The translations under genes and the position numbers were made by a program. From Brachyspira hampsonii (GTDB lineage Bacteria > Spirochaetota > Brachyspiria > Brachyspirales > Brachyspiraceae): DNA of 64,000 nt. The notes under the pieces are model-generated. The model was not told where the DNA came from, searched no databases, and worked only from the letters and a program-made list of their open reading frames with translations. How positions within the stretch are numbered: position 1 is the first letter of the stretch; each line of letters begins with the position of its first letter. Shown here one piece after another: positions 45,185 through 53,226 of this stretch. The DNA lies in NCBI RefSeq assembly GCF_001746205.1, contig NZ_MDCO01000006.1, positions 310,001-374,000 on the forward strand. Reading direction: 5' to 3'.

Positions 45185-46690
45185 ATGAAGAAGCAAATAG
45201 TTTTTATTATGACTGATACTACAAGAAAAGATATGCTTGGCTGCTATGGAAACAAAAAAATGATAACTCCTAATTTAGATAAATTAGCAGAAAATGGCAT
45301 AAAATATGAAAATGCTTATACATGTCAGCCTGTATGCGGTCCGGCTAGATCTGCCATATTTACAGGTACTTTTCCTCATACTAATGGAATGGTTACAAAC
45401 TGTGTTTCTTTAAGGGAGGGAGTAAAAAGTATAGGACAGATATTGACTTCTAATGATATACATTGCGGATATATAGGTAAATGGCATCTTGATGGAGGAG
45501 ATTATTTCGGATATGGGGTTTGTCCTGATGGATGGGATAAAAATTATTGGTATGATATGAAAAATTATCTTGATGAACTAAGTGAAGAAGATAGAATAAA
45601 ATCCAGACAGTCTGAAACCTCCTACAATGATGATATGAAAGAAGATTTCACTTATGCACATAGATGTTCTAATAGAGCTTTGAAATTTTTAGATGAGCAT
45701 AAAGATGAGGATTTTCTTTTGGTAGTATCTTATGACGAACCGCATGGACCTTGTTTATGCCCAGCACCATATAATACAATGTATGAGGGATTTAAATTTG
45801 ATGATGATACCGTTTTTAATGATAATTTAGAGAATAAACCTCTTATGCAAAGATTATGGGCTGGAGAGGCTTTGAATCAAAAAGCCAATGAAATAAATAA
45901 GCCTTCTAAACAATTAGCTCTATTTTTAGGATGTAATTCTTTTGTAGATTATGAAATAGGGAGGGTTATTGATAAAGTAAATGAAATAGCTTCTGATGCT
46001 ATGATTATATTTACATCGGATCATGGAGATATGCTTGGTGCTCATAAACTGCAAATGAAAAATGCATGTGCTTATAAAGAAATAGCGAATATACCTCTTA
46101 TAATTAAATATAATGAAAAGGGAAAAACAGTATCATATCCTGCATCTCATATAGATTTAGCACCTACTATACTAGATTATATGAGTGTTAAAATACCTAA
46201 AGCATTTGAAGGAAAAAGTATGTTAAAGCAAATTGAAGATCCTAATGTGAGGATAAATGATGAGGTATTTTTAGAGTTTACAAGGTATGAAGTGGATCAT
46301 GATGGTTTCGGCGGACTTCAAATGATGAGGGCGGTAGTTGATGACAGATATAAACTTGTTATTAATTTATTGGATAGTGATGAGTTTTATGATTTAGAGA
46401 AAGATCCTTATGAAGTTAATAATCTTATAAATGATGAAAACTATAAAGAGGTTAGAAATAAATTACATGACAAACTTTTGGATAATATGAACAGAACAAG
46501 AGATTTATACAGAGGATATCAGTGGGCTGCAAGATCTTGGAGAAAAGATAAAGTACCTAATTGGAATAATGACGGATATACAAGACAGAGAGAAAATGAA
46601 GAAAATGAATCTCGTCAGCTTGATTATGATACAGGGCTTCCTATGATTAATGCGGTTAGAAAAAAAATATTAAATGATGAAAAAAAATAA
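45185..46690 (+). CDS. Type I sulfatase (formylglycine-dependent)
   Basis: 501 residues in the alkaline-phosphatase superfamily. The maturation motif C-x-P-x-R is present as CGPARSAIFTG, with Cys51 expected to become formylglycine, followed by IGKWHLDGGDYFGYG and SDHGDMLGAHKLQMKNA carrying metal-site residues. There is no signal peptide, so it is cytoplasmic and should act after import by the adjacent symporter. A likely substrate is a sulfated sugar such as one from mucin. The maturase (anSME or FGE) is not in this window. Confidence 0.92.
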   Translation: MKKQIVFIMTDTTRKDMLGCYGNKKMITPNLDKLAENGIKYENAYTCQPVCGPARSAIFTGTFPHTNGMVTNCVSLREGVKSIGQILTSNDIHCGYIGKWHLDGGDYFGYGVCPDGWDKNYWYDMKNYLDELSEEDRIKSRQSETSYNDDMKEDFTYAHRCSNRALKFLDEHKDEDFLLVVSYDEPHGPCLCPAPYNTMYEGFKFDDDTVFNDNLENKPLMQRLWAGEALNQKANEINKPSKQLALFLGCNSFVDYEIGRVIDKVNEIASDAMIIFTSDHGDMLGAHKLQMKNACAYKEIANIPLIIKYNEKGKTVSYPASHIDLAPTILDYMSVKIPKAFEGKSMLKQIEDPNVRINDEVFLEFTRYEVDHDGFGGLQMMRAVVDDRYKLVINLLDSDEFYDLEKDPYEVNNLINDENYKEVRNKLHDKLLDNMNRTRDLYRGYQWAARSWRKDKVPNWNNDGYTRQRENEENESRQLDYDTGLPMINAVRKKILNDEKK

Positions 46691-46734
46691 ATATATTATT
46701 TTTAATTGGGTATATATAATATAGATATACCCAG

Positions 46735-47892
46735 TTAAAATAAATACTCATTTAAAAGCAAAGCTATAGGAGAAAGCAGGACATTTTCATGAAAGTGCAT
46801 TTCTATTTTATCATAAATATCTGTTAATTGGTATTCTTCAACAGCAGTTTTGAAATATGATACAAAACGTTTTGAAGAGAATAAATCTCCTATAATTATT
46901 ATCTTATTTACATCCATAATAGAATATGTATTTATTAAACATAATGCAAAATACTGAGCATTTTTTTTGAATATATTATTAATATTTATACAGCCATTAT
47001 CTGCTGCTTTTATTATATTTGAGATATTGATGTTGTTCAAATCTCCGCTGCATATTTCCCATAGTACAGGACAGAAGTCTTTAGAGAAATTATTTTTTAT
47101 ATTAATTAGAATTTTTTCAATGGATATAACACTTTCTAAGCAGCCTTTCCTTTTACAAATATGGCAATAATCTAAATTTGTATCGATTATCATATGTCCA
47201 AAATCCATTATTAAATTATTTTCTCCTCGTTTTATACTTCCATTTAATATTACAGCACCTCCAATTCCAGGCTCCATATATTTAATGAACATGAAATTAT
47301 CTTCATTGGAATATAATTGTTCAAGTAAAGCACTGCATCTTATACCATTATCTATAACTGTTGGTATATTTAAATTATTTTCTATATAATCTTTTATGTT
47401 CACTTTTATACCCCAAATACCTGAATATGAATATATGCCGTCAGTATTGCCTTTTATACTTATTCCTATACCAAGAATATCTTTATTATTAAGTGAATAG
47501 TTATATATGATTTCTTGTACTGTACTAACTATTTTTAATAAATCATTTTCATAATTTGTACTTGTTTTGAAAGATACCTTTTCTATAACTTGAAACTGCA
47601 TATCTACAAGTAAAATATCCGTTGATATATGATTTATAGTTATGCCTATGCATTTTTTATAATTTGGATTTATTTTTATCTCTACTTCTTTTCTTCCTAA
47701 TTTTTTACTGTCTATTCTATTCATTTCTACTAATATATTTTCTTTAATTAATTCTGAGCATAGTTTAGTAATAACAGAAGGAGATAACTCTAATTCTGCT
47801 GCTATTCGTTTTTTAGACATAATATTTTTTTTATATAAAAGTTTTATTATATCTTTTTTATTTTTAGATTTTATTTCAGTAATATGCTTCAA
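46735..47892 (-). CDS. ROK-family transcriptional repressor
   Basis: 385 residues. An N-terminal winged helix (DIIKLLYKKNIMSKKRIAAE, LSPSVITKLCSELIKENILV) is joined to a ROK sugar-kinase-like domain with the zinc motif CHICKRKGCLESV (about 225-237) and GIGGAVILNGSIKRGENN. Such proteins sense sugars and repress catabolic operons (NagC/XylR type). It lies end-on to the symporter-sulfatase pair, its probable target. The start is TTG at 47892 with GAGGG seven bases upstream, overlapping the end of rdgB, so translation is coupled. Confidence 0.9.
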   Translation of the reverse strand: MKHITEIKSKNKKDIIKLLYKKNIMSKKRIAAELELSPSVITKLCSELIKENILVEMNRIDSKKLGRKEVEIKINPNYKKCIGITINHISTDILLVDMQFQVIEKVSFKTSTNYENDLLKIVSTVQEIIYNYSLNNKDILGIGISIKGNTDGIYSYSGIWGIKVNIKDYIENNLNIPTVIDNGIRCSALLEQLYSNEDNFMFIKYMEPGIGGAVILNGSIKRGENNLIMDFGHMIIDTNLDYCHICKRKGCLESVISIEKILINIKNNFSKDFCPVLWEICSGDLNNINISNIIKAADNGCININNIFKKNAQYFALCLINTYSIMDVNKIIIIGDLFSSKRFVSYFKTAVEEYQLTDIYDKIEMHFHENVLLSPIALLLNEYLF

Positions 47893-47907
47893 TATTATAC
47901 CCTCATG

Positions 47908-48501
47908 TTAAAAATGATAAATGCCGTATAAAATATTTTTTATTTTTTTCATAGCCAATGCTCTATGACTCATAGAATTTTTTTCTTCAAGACTCATTTC
48001 AGCATAAGTAATATTATATCCATCAGGCTGAAATATAGGATCATATCCGAAACCTTCAAAACCTCTTTTGTTTTCTATTATTTTTCCATCAACTCTTCCT
48101 TCAACTGCTATATAATAATTATCATCTAATATGCATACAGCTGATGTTATAAAATATGCACTTCTGTCATCCTTATTTTTTAGTTCATTTAAAAGCATCT
48201 GCATTTTCTCTTTATATCCTAAACTCTCTCCGCCGTATCTTGCAGAATGTATTCCGGGTTTTCCTCCCAGTGCATTAACACAAAGTCCGGAATCATCTGC
48301 TAAAGATGGAAGTTTAGTATGATAGTATACCGCTTTAGCCTTTATAAAAGAGTTTTCTATAAAGGTATTTCCATCTTCTATTATTTCACCTATATCAGAA
48401 GGCATTGATAATATTTCTTTTATTACACTTCCCTTAAATATGGATTCTATTTCTTTTAATTTATGTTTATTTGATGTTGCTATTACTAATTTATCAAGCA
48501 T
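47908..48501 (-). CDS. rdgB: Non-canonical purine NTP pyrophosphatase (RdgB/HAM1)
   Basis: 197 residues. It hydrolyses ITP, dITP and XTP to keep them out of nucleic acids. Motifs: IATSNKHKLKEIESIF at the N-terminus, LADDSGLCVNALGGKPGIHSA in the middle, GFGYDPIF and the closing SHRALAMKK. AAGGA precedes the ATG. It is the middle gene of a gyrI-like, rdgB, ROK-repressor row with gaps of 15-21 bases. Confidence 0.95.
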   Translation of the reverse strand: MLDKLVIATSNKHKLKEIESIFKGSVIKEILSMPSDIGEIIEDGNTFIENSFIKAKAVYYHTKLPSLADDSGLCVNALGGKPGIHSARYGGESLGYKEKMQMLLNELKNKDDRSAYFITSAVCILDDNYYIAVEGRVDGKIIENKRGFEGFGYDPIFQPDGYNITYAEMSLEEKNSMSHRALAMKKIKNILYGIYHF

Positions 48502-48522
48502 ATTAATATCCTTAAAATAATC

Positions 48523-48993
48523 CTAATTTTTAATTTTAAAAAATAAGTAAAAATCTTTGCTGTTAGGTATATAGTATTCCATTACATTTTCAACTATTAC
48601 ATATCCATTTTTAGGAGCATAATCTTCAACTATCTTTGTAAATATTTTGCTGTAATTTTCTATATTGCATTTTACTTTTATGAACTTTCCGCCTTTAATA
48701 TTCCATTTTACCCAGCCTTCAGGTACAGCAGAATTTTCTTTTACTTCTACACCTGCCATATATTTACCCATTTCACCCCAAGGAGCAAAAGTATCATCAA
48801 TATCATTCATAATTCCCCATATACCAGCTAAATTATTATTTTCATCAACTTTTACTAAATTTATAATTTCTTTAATATTTTTATTAAAATTCTGCCAAAG
48901 AGGAAGAACCCACTGAGAGTGTTTTTCACTTTCACCCTCAGCTACTTTCCCAATTACTTCAAAATCTTTTTTTTCTACTATTTCTATTTCCAT
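48523..48993 (-). CDS. GyrI-like / AraC effector-binding domain protein
   Basis: 156 residues from the ATG at 48993 (AGGAG about ten bases upstream); the open stretch before it lacks a site. The fold pattern fits the GyrI-like small-molecule-binding domain: EIVEKKDFEVIGKVAEGE, then GIMNDIDDTFAPWGEMGKYM, AGVEVKENSAVPEGWVKWNI and a final YYIPNSKDFYLFFKI. Such free-standing domains bind lipophilic or drug-like ligands. First gene of the rdgB operon; the ligand is unknown. Confidence 0.8.
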   Translation of the reverse strand: MEIEIVEKKDFEVIGKVAEGESEKHSQWVLPLWQNFNKNIKEIINLVKVDENNNLAGIWGIMNDIDDTFAPWGEMGKYMAGVEVKENSAVPEGWVKWNIKGGKFIKVKCNIENYSKIFTKIVEDYAPKNGYVIVENVMEYYIPNSKDFYLFFKIKN

Positions 48994-49080
48994 TAATATA
49001 TTTCTCCTGCTTATATTAGAAAATATAATAACATATTTTTTAATAGCAGTAAATATTATACTTATTTCAAAATCAATATA

Positions 49081-49121
49081 TAAAAAATGAGGAAGCATTA
49101 TAAATATTAAAGCTTCCTCAT
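49081..49121 (-). terminator. Terminator of the TRAP transporter operon
   Basis: On the minus strand ATGAGGAAGC and GCTTCCTCAT (49121-49112 and 49096-49087) form a 10-bp stem with a 15-base loop, followed by T6. Confidence 0.88.
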
Positions 49122-49148
49122 TATTATTATTTTTAAGTTTTGATATTA

Positions 49149-51125
49149 TTAAGCAGCAGCAGGAGTATTTCTTTTATTTTTTGTTGCTATCTGTACAATA
49201 ACTAATATAGCGATAATAGCTATTCCTATAATATCAGTATAAAATTCAGGATATATAGAAAGAAGCCCTGCTATAATAAATAATATTCTCTCATACGCTT
49301 TGCATTTTCTAAAGACATATCCTTCTAATCCAGCAGATACTCCGAACATACCTATAAGAGAAGTTATTAAAATAGGTATAACATCAGAAATTGTAGTATT
49401 AATCATAAGTATGTCTGGATTAAATATAAACATATAAGGTATAATAAAAGCACCTATAGAAAGTTTTGTAGCTTCTATTCCTGTTTTAAGAGGATCGGAT
49501 TTAGCGATAGCAGCACCAGCCATAGCAGCTAAAGCAACAGGAGGAGTAACATCGGCTATAATACCAAAATAGAATACAAACATATGAGCAGCTAAAGGTT
49601 CATAACCTAAACCTATTATAGCACTAGCAGCTATTGTAGAAGTAATAAGATAATTAGCAGTAGTAGGCACTCCCATACCTAATATAATAGAACTTATCAT
49701 AGTTAGGAACAATAAAAGTATAGGTATTCCTCCGGATATTGATATTAAACCTGCCCCTATTTTTAAACCTAATCCTGTTAAAGTAATAACTCCTATTATA
49801 ATACCAGCCATAGCACAGGCAATAGCAACGCTTATGATATTTCTAGCAGCATTAACAAAAACATCTATTAAATCATTAAGTCCGAAACTAACTTTTCTTT
49901 TCATTATGATGTCTACTATAGAATTAATAACAGCAACTAAAGCAGCAGCAATAATACCCATTAATCCTGCATAAATTGCTGTTTTACCAAGTACGAAAAA
50001 ATATATTATAGTAAGAAGCGGAACAACTAAATATCCCTTCTTCATTAAAAGCTCACCCATTTTAGGAAGAGAATCTCTTGATAAACCTTTAAGCCCTGTT
50101 TTTTTAGCCTCTAAATGCACCATTATAAATATACCTGTAAAATAAAGTATAGCCGGAATGATAGCAGCCTTAGCAACCTGCATATAAGGTATCCCTAAAC
50201 TTTCAGCCATTAAGAAAGAAGCAGCACCCATTATAGGAGGCATTAACTGCCCTCCTGTAGAAGCAGAAGCCTCAACAGCACCTGCAAATTCGCCTCTGTA
50301 CCCTAAAGATTTCATCATAGGTATTGTAAAACTTCCTGTACCTACAGTATTAGAAACAGAACTTCCAGAAACAGTACCAAACATTGCACTTGTAAGTACA
50401 GCTACTTTTGCAGGACCTCCGTCAAAACCTCCTGCTATGGCATTACATATATCTATAAAAAACTGACCTATTCCTGTTTTATCAAGCAATGCTCCAAAGA
50501 ATATAAATAAGAATATAAATGTAGCCGATGCTCCTATAGGAGTACCCATTATACCTTCTGTATTATAAAATAAATGTGAAACCAATCTTTGAAGAGAATA
50601 TCCTCTATGATTTAAAAAACCGGGTGCATAAGCTCCGAATAATGCATATACAATAAAAACTATTGATATTACAAGAATAGGAAGACCTACTATTCTTCTG
50701 CAGGCTTCAAATACAAGAAGTATGCCTATTATACCAATTATAATATCTGTTGTTGTATATATTCCGGCTCTTCTTACTATTGATTCAAAATTAATTACAA
50801 TATACCCCCAAGAAGCAGCTCCTATTATAGCAAGTATAACATCATAACAAGGAAGTTTATCCTTAGGCATATCTTTTTTCATTGGGAAAAGTAAATAGGC
50901 TAATAGCATAACAAATGCTAAGTGTGTAGCCCTTACAACCTGAGCAGTAATTCTTCCAGAAAGTATCGAATATAATTGAAATAAGCAGAATATTACTGAT
51001 ATTGCTATGATTAAATATTTTTTCCAATCATTATATCTTCTGTATCTTGATTCACTGTCGTATTTGCTCATATAATCATCAATTTCTTCGACTGTTGGAA
51101 TATGAATATCTTTTTTATCTTTCAT
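49149..51125 (-). CDS. TRAP transporter fused permease (TAXI type)
   Basis: 658 residues, a fusion of the small (DctQ-like) and large (DctM-like) TRAP subunits with about 17-19 helices. Conserved segments include GHGASATFIFLF-like (here GASATFIFLFIFFGALLDKTG), FGTVSGSSVSNTVGTGSFTI, MPPIMGAASFLMAE and ILGMGVPTTANYLI. The fused form goes with TAXI-type binding proteins, as here. It imports an organic acid or similar solute using an ion gradient. It overlaps the DUF1850 gene by four bases. Confidence 0.95.
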   Translation of the reverse strand: MKDKKDIHIPTVEEIDDYMSKYDSESRYRRYNDWKKYLIIAISVIFCLFQLYSILSGRITAQVVRATHLAFVMLLAYLLFPMKKDMPKDKLPCYDVILAIIGAASWGYIVINFESIVRRAGIYTTTDIIIGIIGILLVFEACRRIVGLPILVISIVFIVYALFGAYAPGFLNHRGYSLQRLVSHLFYNTEGIMGTPIGASATFIFLFIFFGALLDKTGIGQFFIDICNAIAGGFDGGPAKVAVLTSAMFGTVSGSSVSNTVGTGSFTIPMMKSLGYRGEFAGAVEASASTGGQLMPPIMGAASFLMAESLGIPYMQVAKAAIIPAILYFTGIFIMVHLEAKKTGLKGLSRDSLPKMGELLMKKGYLVVPLLTIIYFFVLGKTAIYAGLMGIIAAALVAVINSIVDIIMKRKVSFGLNDLIDVFVNAARNIISVAIACAMAGIIIGVITLTGLGLKIGAGLISISGGIPILLLFLTMISSIILGMGVPTTANYLITSTIAASAIIGLGYEPLAAHMFVFYFGIIADVTPPVALAAMAGAAIAKSDPLKTGIEATKLSIGAFIIPYMFIFNPDILMINTTISDVIPILITSLIGMFGVSAGLEGYVFRKCKAYERILFIIAGLLSIYPEFYTDIIGIAIIAILVIVQIATKNKRNTPAAA

Positions 51126-51625
51126 TGTTTTCTCCTTACACTTGTAATCATTTCAAATAATGAAACTTTTTTATATTGTATTTTTATATTTATTTGAGGT
51201 TTGAATAGTGTATTTAATTCTATTTCTTTTCCATCAAATTCTATTCTGTGATCCGCTACAATACCTACAAATAAATATAAATCTTTTATTACTTTATTAA
51301 TATTATTTATTTCTATGTAATCATTTGTAATAATTATATGTTCATCACCCTGAGGATCAGACATACCAGCGCCATAAGAAACAAATCTTGTTTTCTCCAG
51401 CACTATATCATTGTTATCATTTATAATGTAGTAATCTCTAATTCTTCCTTTATTTACAGAATGGGTATATGAAATTAGAAACTCTTTTTTATCAATATTA
51501 AATATAAAATTAACTTTATTATTTTTAACACTATTTAATACAAGTCTTGGAAATAGAGGCACAAATAATAAAGCAATAATTATTATGATTATAACAGATA
51601 TACATGTAATAATTTTCTTTAACAT
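51122..51625 (-). CDS. DUF1850 protein of a TAXI-TRAP operon
   Basis: 167 residues with one N-terminal membrane helix (CISVIIIIIIALLFVPLFPR). The core KKEFLISYTHSVNKGRIRDYY matches DUF1850, which commonly sits between TAXI-type TRAP binding protein and permease genes, exactly its place here. Its transport role is not established. The start of the permease gene overlaps its end by four bases. Confidence 0.88.
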   Translation of the reverse strand: MLKKIITCISVIIIIIIALLFVPLFPRLVLNSVKNNKVNFIFNIDKKEFLISYTHSVNKGRIRDYYIINDNNDIVLEKTRFVSYGAGMSDPQGDEHIIITNDYIEINNINKVIKDLYLFVGIVADHRIEFDGKEIELNTLFKPQINIKIQYKKVSLFEMITSVRRKQ

Positions 51626-51708
51626 ATATATATTATTTTTTCGAATAATTATTTGGTGTATTCATTTTAATTAATATAAATAATATGAATACACCAACAT
51701 ATTTATAA

Positions 51709-52662
51709 TTATTGTATATTATATCCCAATTCTTGATAATATTTTAAAGCACCGGGATGGAATGGTATAGATATACCTTTATAAGCATCTTCAATATTTA
51801 ATTCTTCACCTTTAGCATGAGCAGTTGCTAAATCATCTTTTTTATCAAATAATGTTTTCATTAAATTATAAACAACATCTTCAGGTATATTGTTATTAAC
51901 AGCAATAGTTGCTTTTACTGCTATAGCTTTAGTATCAGTATTAACATTATTATAAGTATTTGCAGGTATTGTTATTTCTGTATAATATTTATATTTATTA
52001 AGCATTTCATCTACCTGAGTCTGCTCCAAAGAAACTAATACTATATCGCTTGATAAAGATAATTCCTGCAAAGCAGCATTAGGTATTCCAGCAACTATAA
52101 AACAAGCATCTAATGTTCCATTTTGAAGCCCGTCGCTTGATTCTTTAAATGAAAGATTTGATTTGTTTATATCGTCAAAAGTTAATCCATAAGCTTCTAA
52201 TATTTGTTTAGCATTAAACTCAACACCGCTTCCGGCATCACCTACGGATACTCTTTTACCTTTCATATCAGCTATTGTTTTTATGCCGCTTGATTTTGTA
52301 GCAGCTATTTGTACTATCTCTGGGTATAATGTAAGCATAGCAGAGAAATTAGTTAATACCTCTCCTGCGAATATATCTGTACCGTTATAAGCATAGTCCA
52401 TAACATCATTTTGTGCAAATGCAAAGTCAGCTTCATGTCTGTTAAGAAGTCTTAAATTTTCAGCAGAAGCTCCTGTTGACTGAGCAGTAACATTCATTCC
52501 TTCGATATTAGCATTCCATATACTTGCTATACTTCCGCCAAATGAATAGTAAGTACCGCTAGTTCCTCCTGTAGCAAAAATGTAATTTAGATTGTTGCTT
52601 TTTTGACATCCTATCATTAATAATGATAGGATAATAGCTGCAGAAATAAAAATATTTCTCAT
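51709..52662 (-). CDS. TAXI-family TRAP solute-binding lipoprotein
   Basis: 317 residues from the ATG at 52662, where AAGGAG is well placed; 13 upstream in-frame codons are rejected. Signal peptide with lipobox (AAIILSLLMIGCQK). The opening IFATGGTSGTYYSFGGSIAS, then GMNVTAQSTGASAENLRLL and GSGVEFNAKQILEAYGLT, is diagnostic of TAXI proteins. It binds the solute outside the inner membrane and hands it to the fused permease. The ligand, often glutamate or related acids, cannot be inferred safely. Confidence 0.94.
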   Translation of the reverse strand: MRNIFISAAIILSLLMIGCQKSNNLNYIFATGGTSGTYYSFGGSIASIWNANIEGMNVTAQSTGASAENLRLLNRHEADFAFAQNDVMDYAYNGTDIFAGEVLTNFSAMLTLYPEIVQIAATKSSGIKTIADMKGKRVSVGDAGSGVEFNAKQILEAYGLTFDDINKSNLSFKESSDGLQNGTLDACFIVAGIPNAALQELSLSSDIVLVSLEQTQVDEMLNKYKYYTEITIPANTYNNVNTDTKAIAVKATIAVNNNIPEDVVYNLMKTLFDKKDDLATAHAKGEELNIEDAYKGISIPFHPGALKYYQELGYNIQ

Positions 52663-52862
52663 AATAATAATACTCCTTATAAGATTTATTAAATAATACA
52701 TTCTATAATATTAAAAGTCAATATTATATTTATATAATAACAATAATACTGTTTTTTAGAATTTTATCAATAGTAATAAACTACTCTAGGACTTCTATTA
52801 TGTCTTCAATATTAAATTCACCCTTATAATAAATTTATATAGATAGAAGATATTATATAACA

Positions 52863-53155
52863 ATGGATTTGCTTCCCAGATATTATACTGTAAGAAGAGG
52901 ATGTACTTTATTAAAAATATCATCTTATATATTTATATATAGAGAAAGAAATTTTTGTTATATACTTTATAATAAAAATATAATAAATGATTCTGATTCA
53001 CTTCCTGTAGGATTAAAACTACTATACCAAGTATAAGAGTATAAAGCAGATACTGTAATTATGAGCCTCAGCTTGAATATGTACCATTTAAAATAAAGAT
53101 GTATTTAACTGCCAATTTCTATCAGGATTATCTTTTCATTATAAAAGGTCAATAA
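52863..53155 (+). pseudogene. Relics of a LysM domain and a beta-barrel end
   Basis: The 565-base gap between the TAXI gene and glgP has no intact gene. From 52863 a 57-codon frame reads LPRYYTVRRGCTLLKISSYI then INDSDSLPVGLKL, clearly a LysM domain with key residues changed (GDTLW to GCTLL), ending at a stop at 53034. After a frame change, 53060-53155 reads YEPQLEYVPFKIKMYLTANF, like the terminal strands of a Brachyspira-type outer-membrane protein. These look like decayed pieces of one or two envelope genes. DNA from 52663 to 52862 is AT-rich with no other feature. Confidence 0.55.
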
Positions 53156-53165
53156 TTTTAATAAT

Positions 53166-53198
53166 AAAAAGGCTTAAACTTATAAAAGTCTAAGCCTA
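53166..53198 (-). terminator. Terminator of glgP
   Basis: On the minus strand AGGCTTA-g-ACTT, a four-base loop and AAGT-t-TAAGCCT are followed by TTTTTATT, 30 bases after the glgP stop. Confidence 0.88.
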
Positions 53199-53226
53199 AT
53201 ATTTTATATAAGTTATCCTTTGAGTA

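Noticed and set aside
52863-53036. Functional 57-residue LysM protein
   Set aside because: There is no signal peptide or ribosome site, key LysM residues are replaced, and related coding sequence continues out of frame, so decay is more likely.
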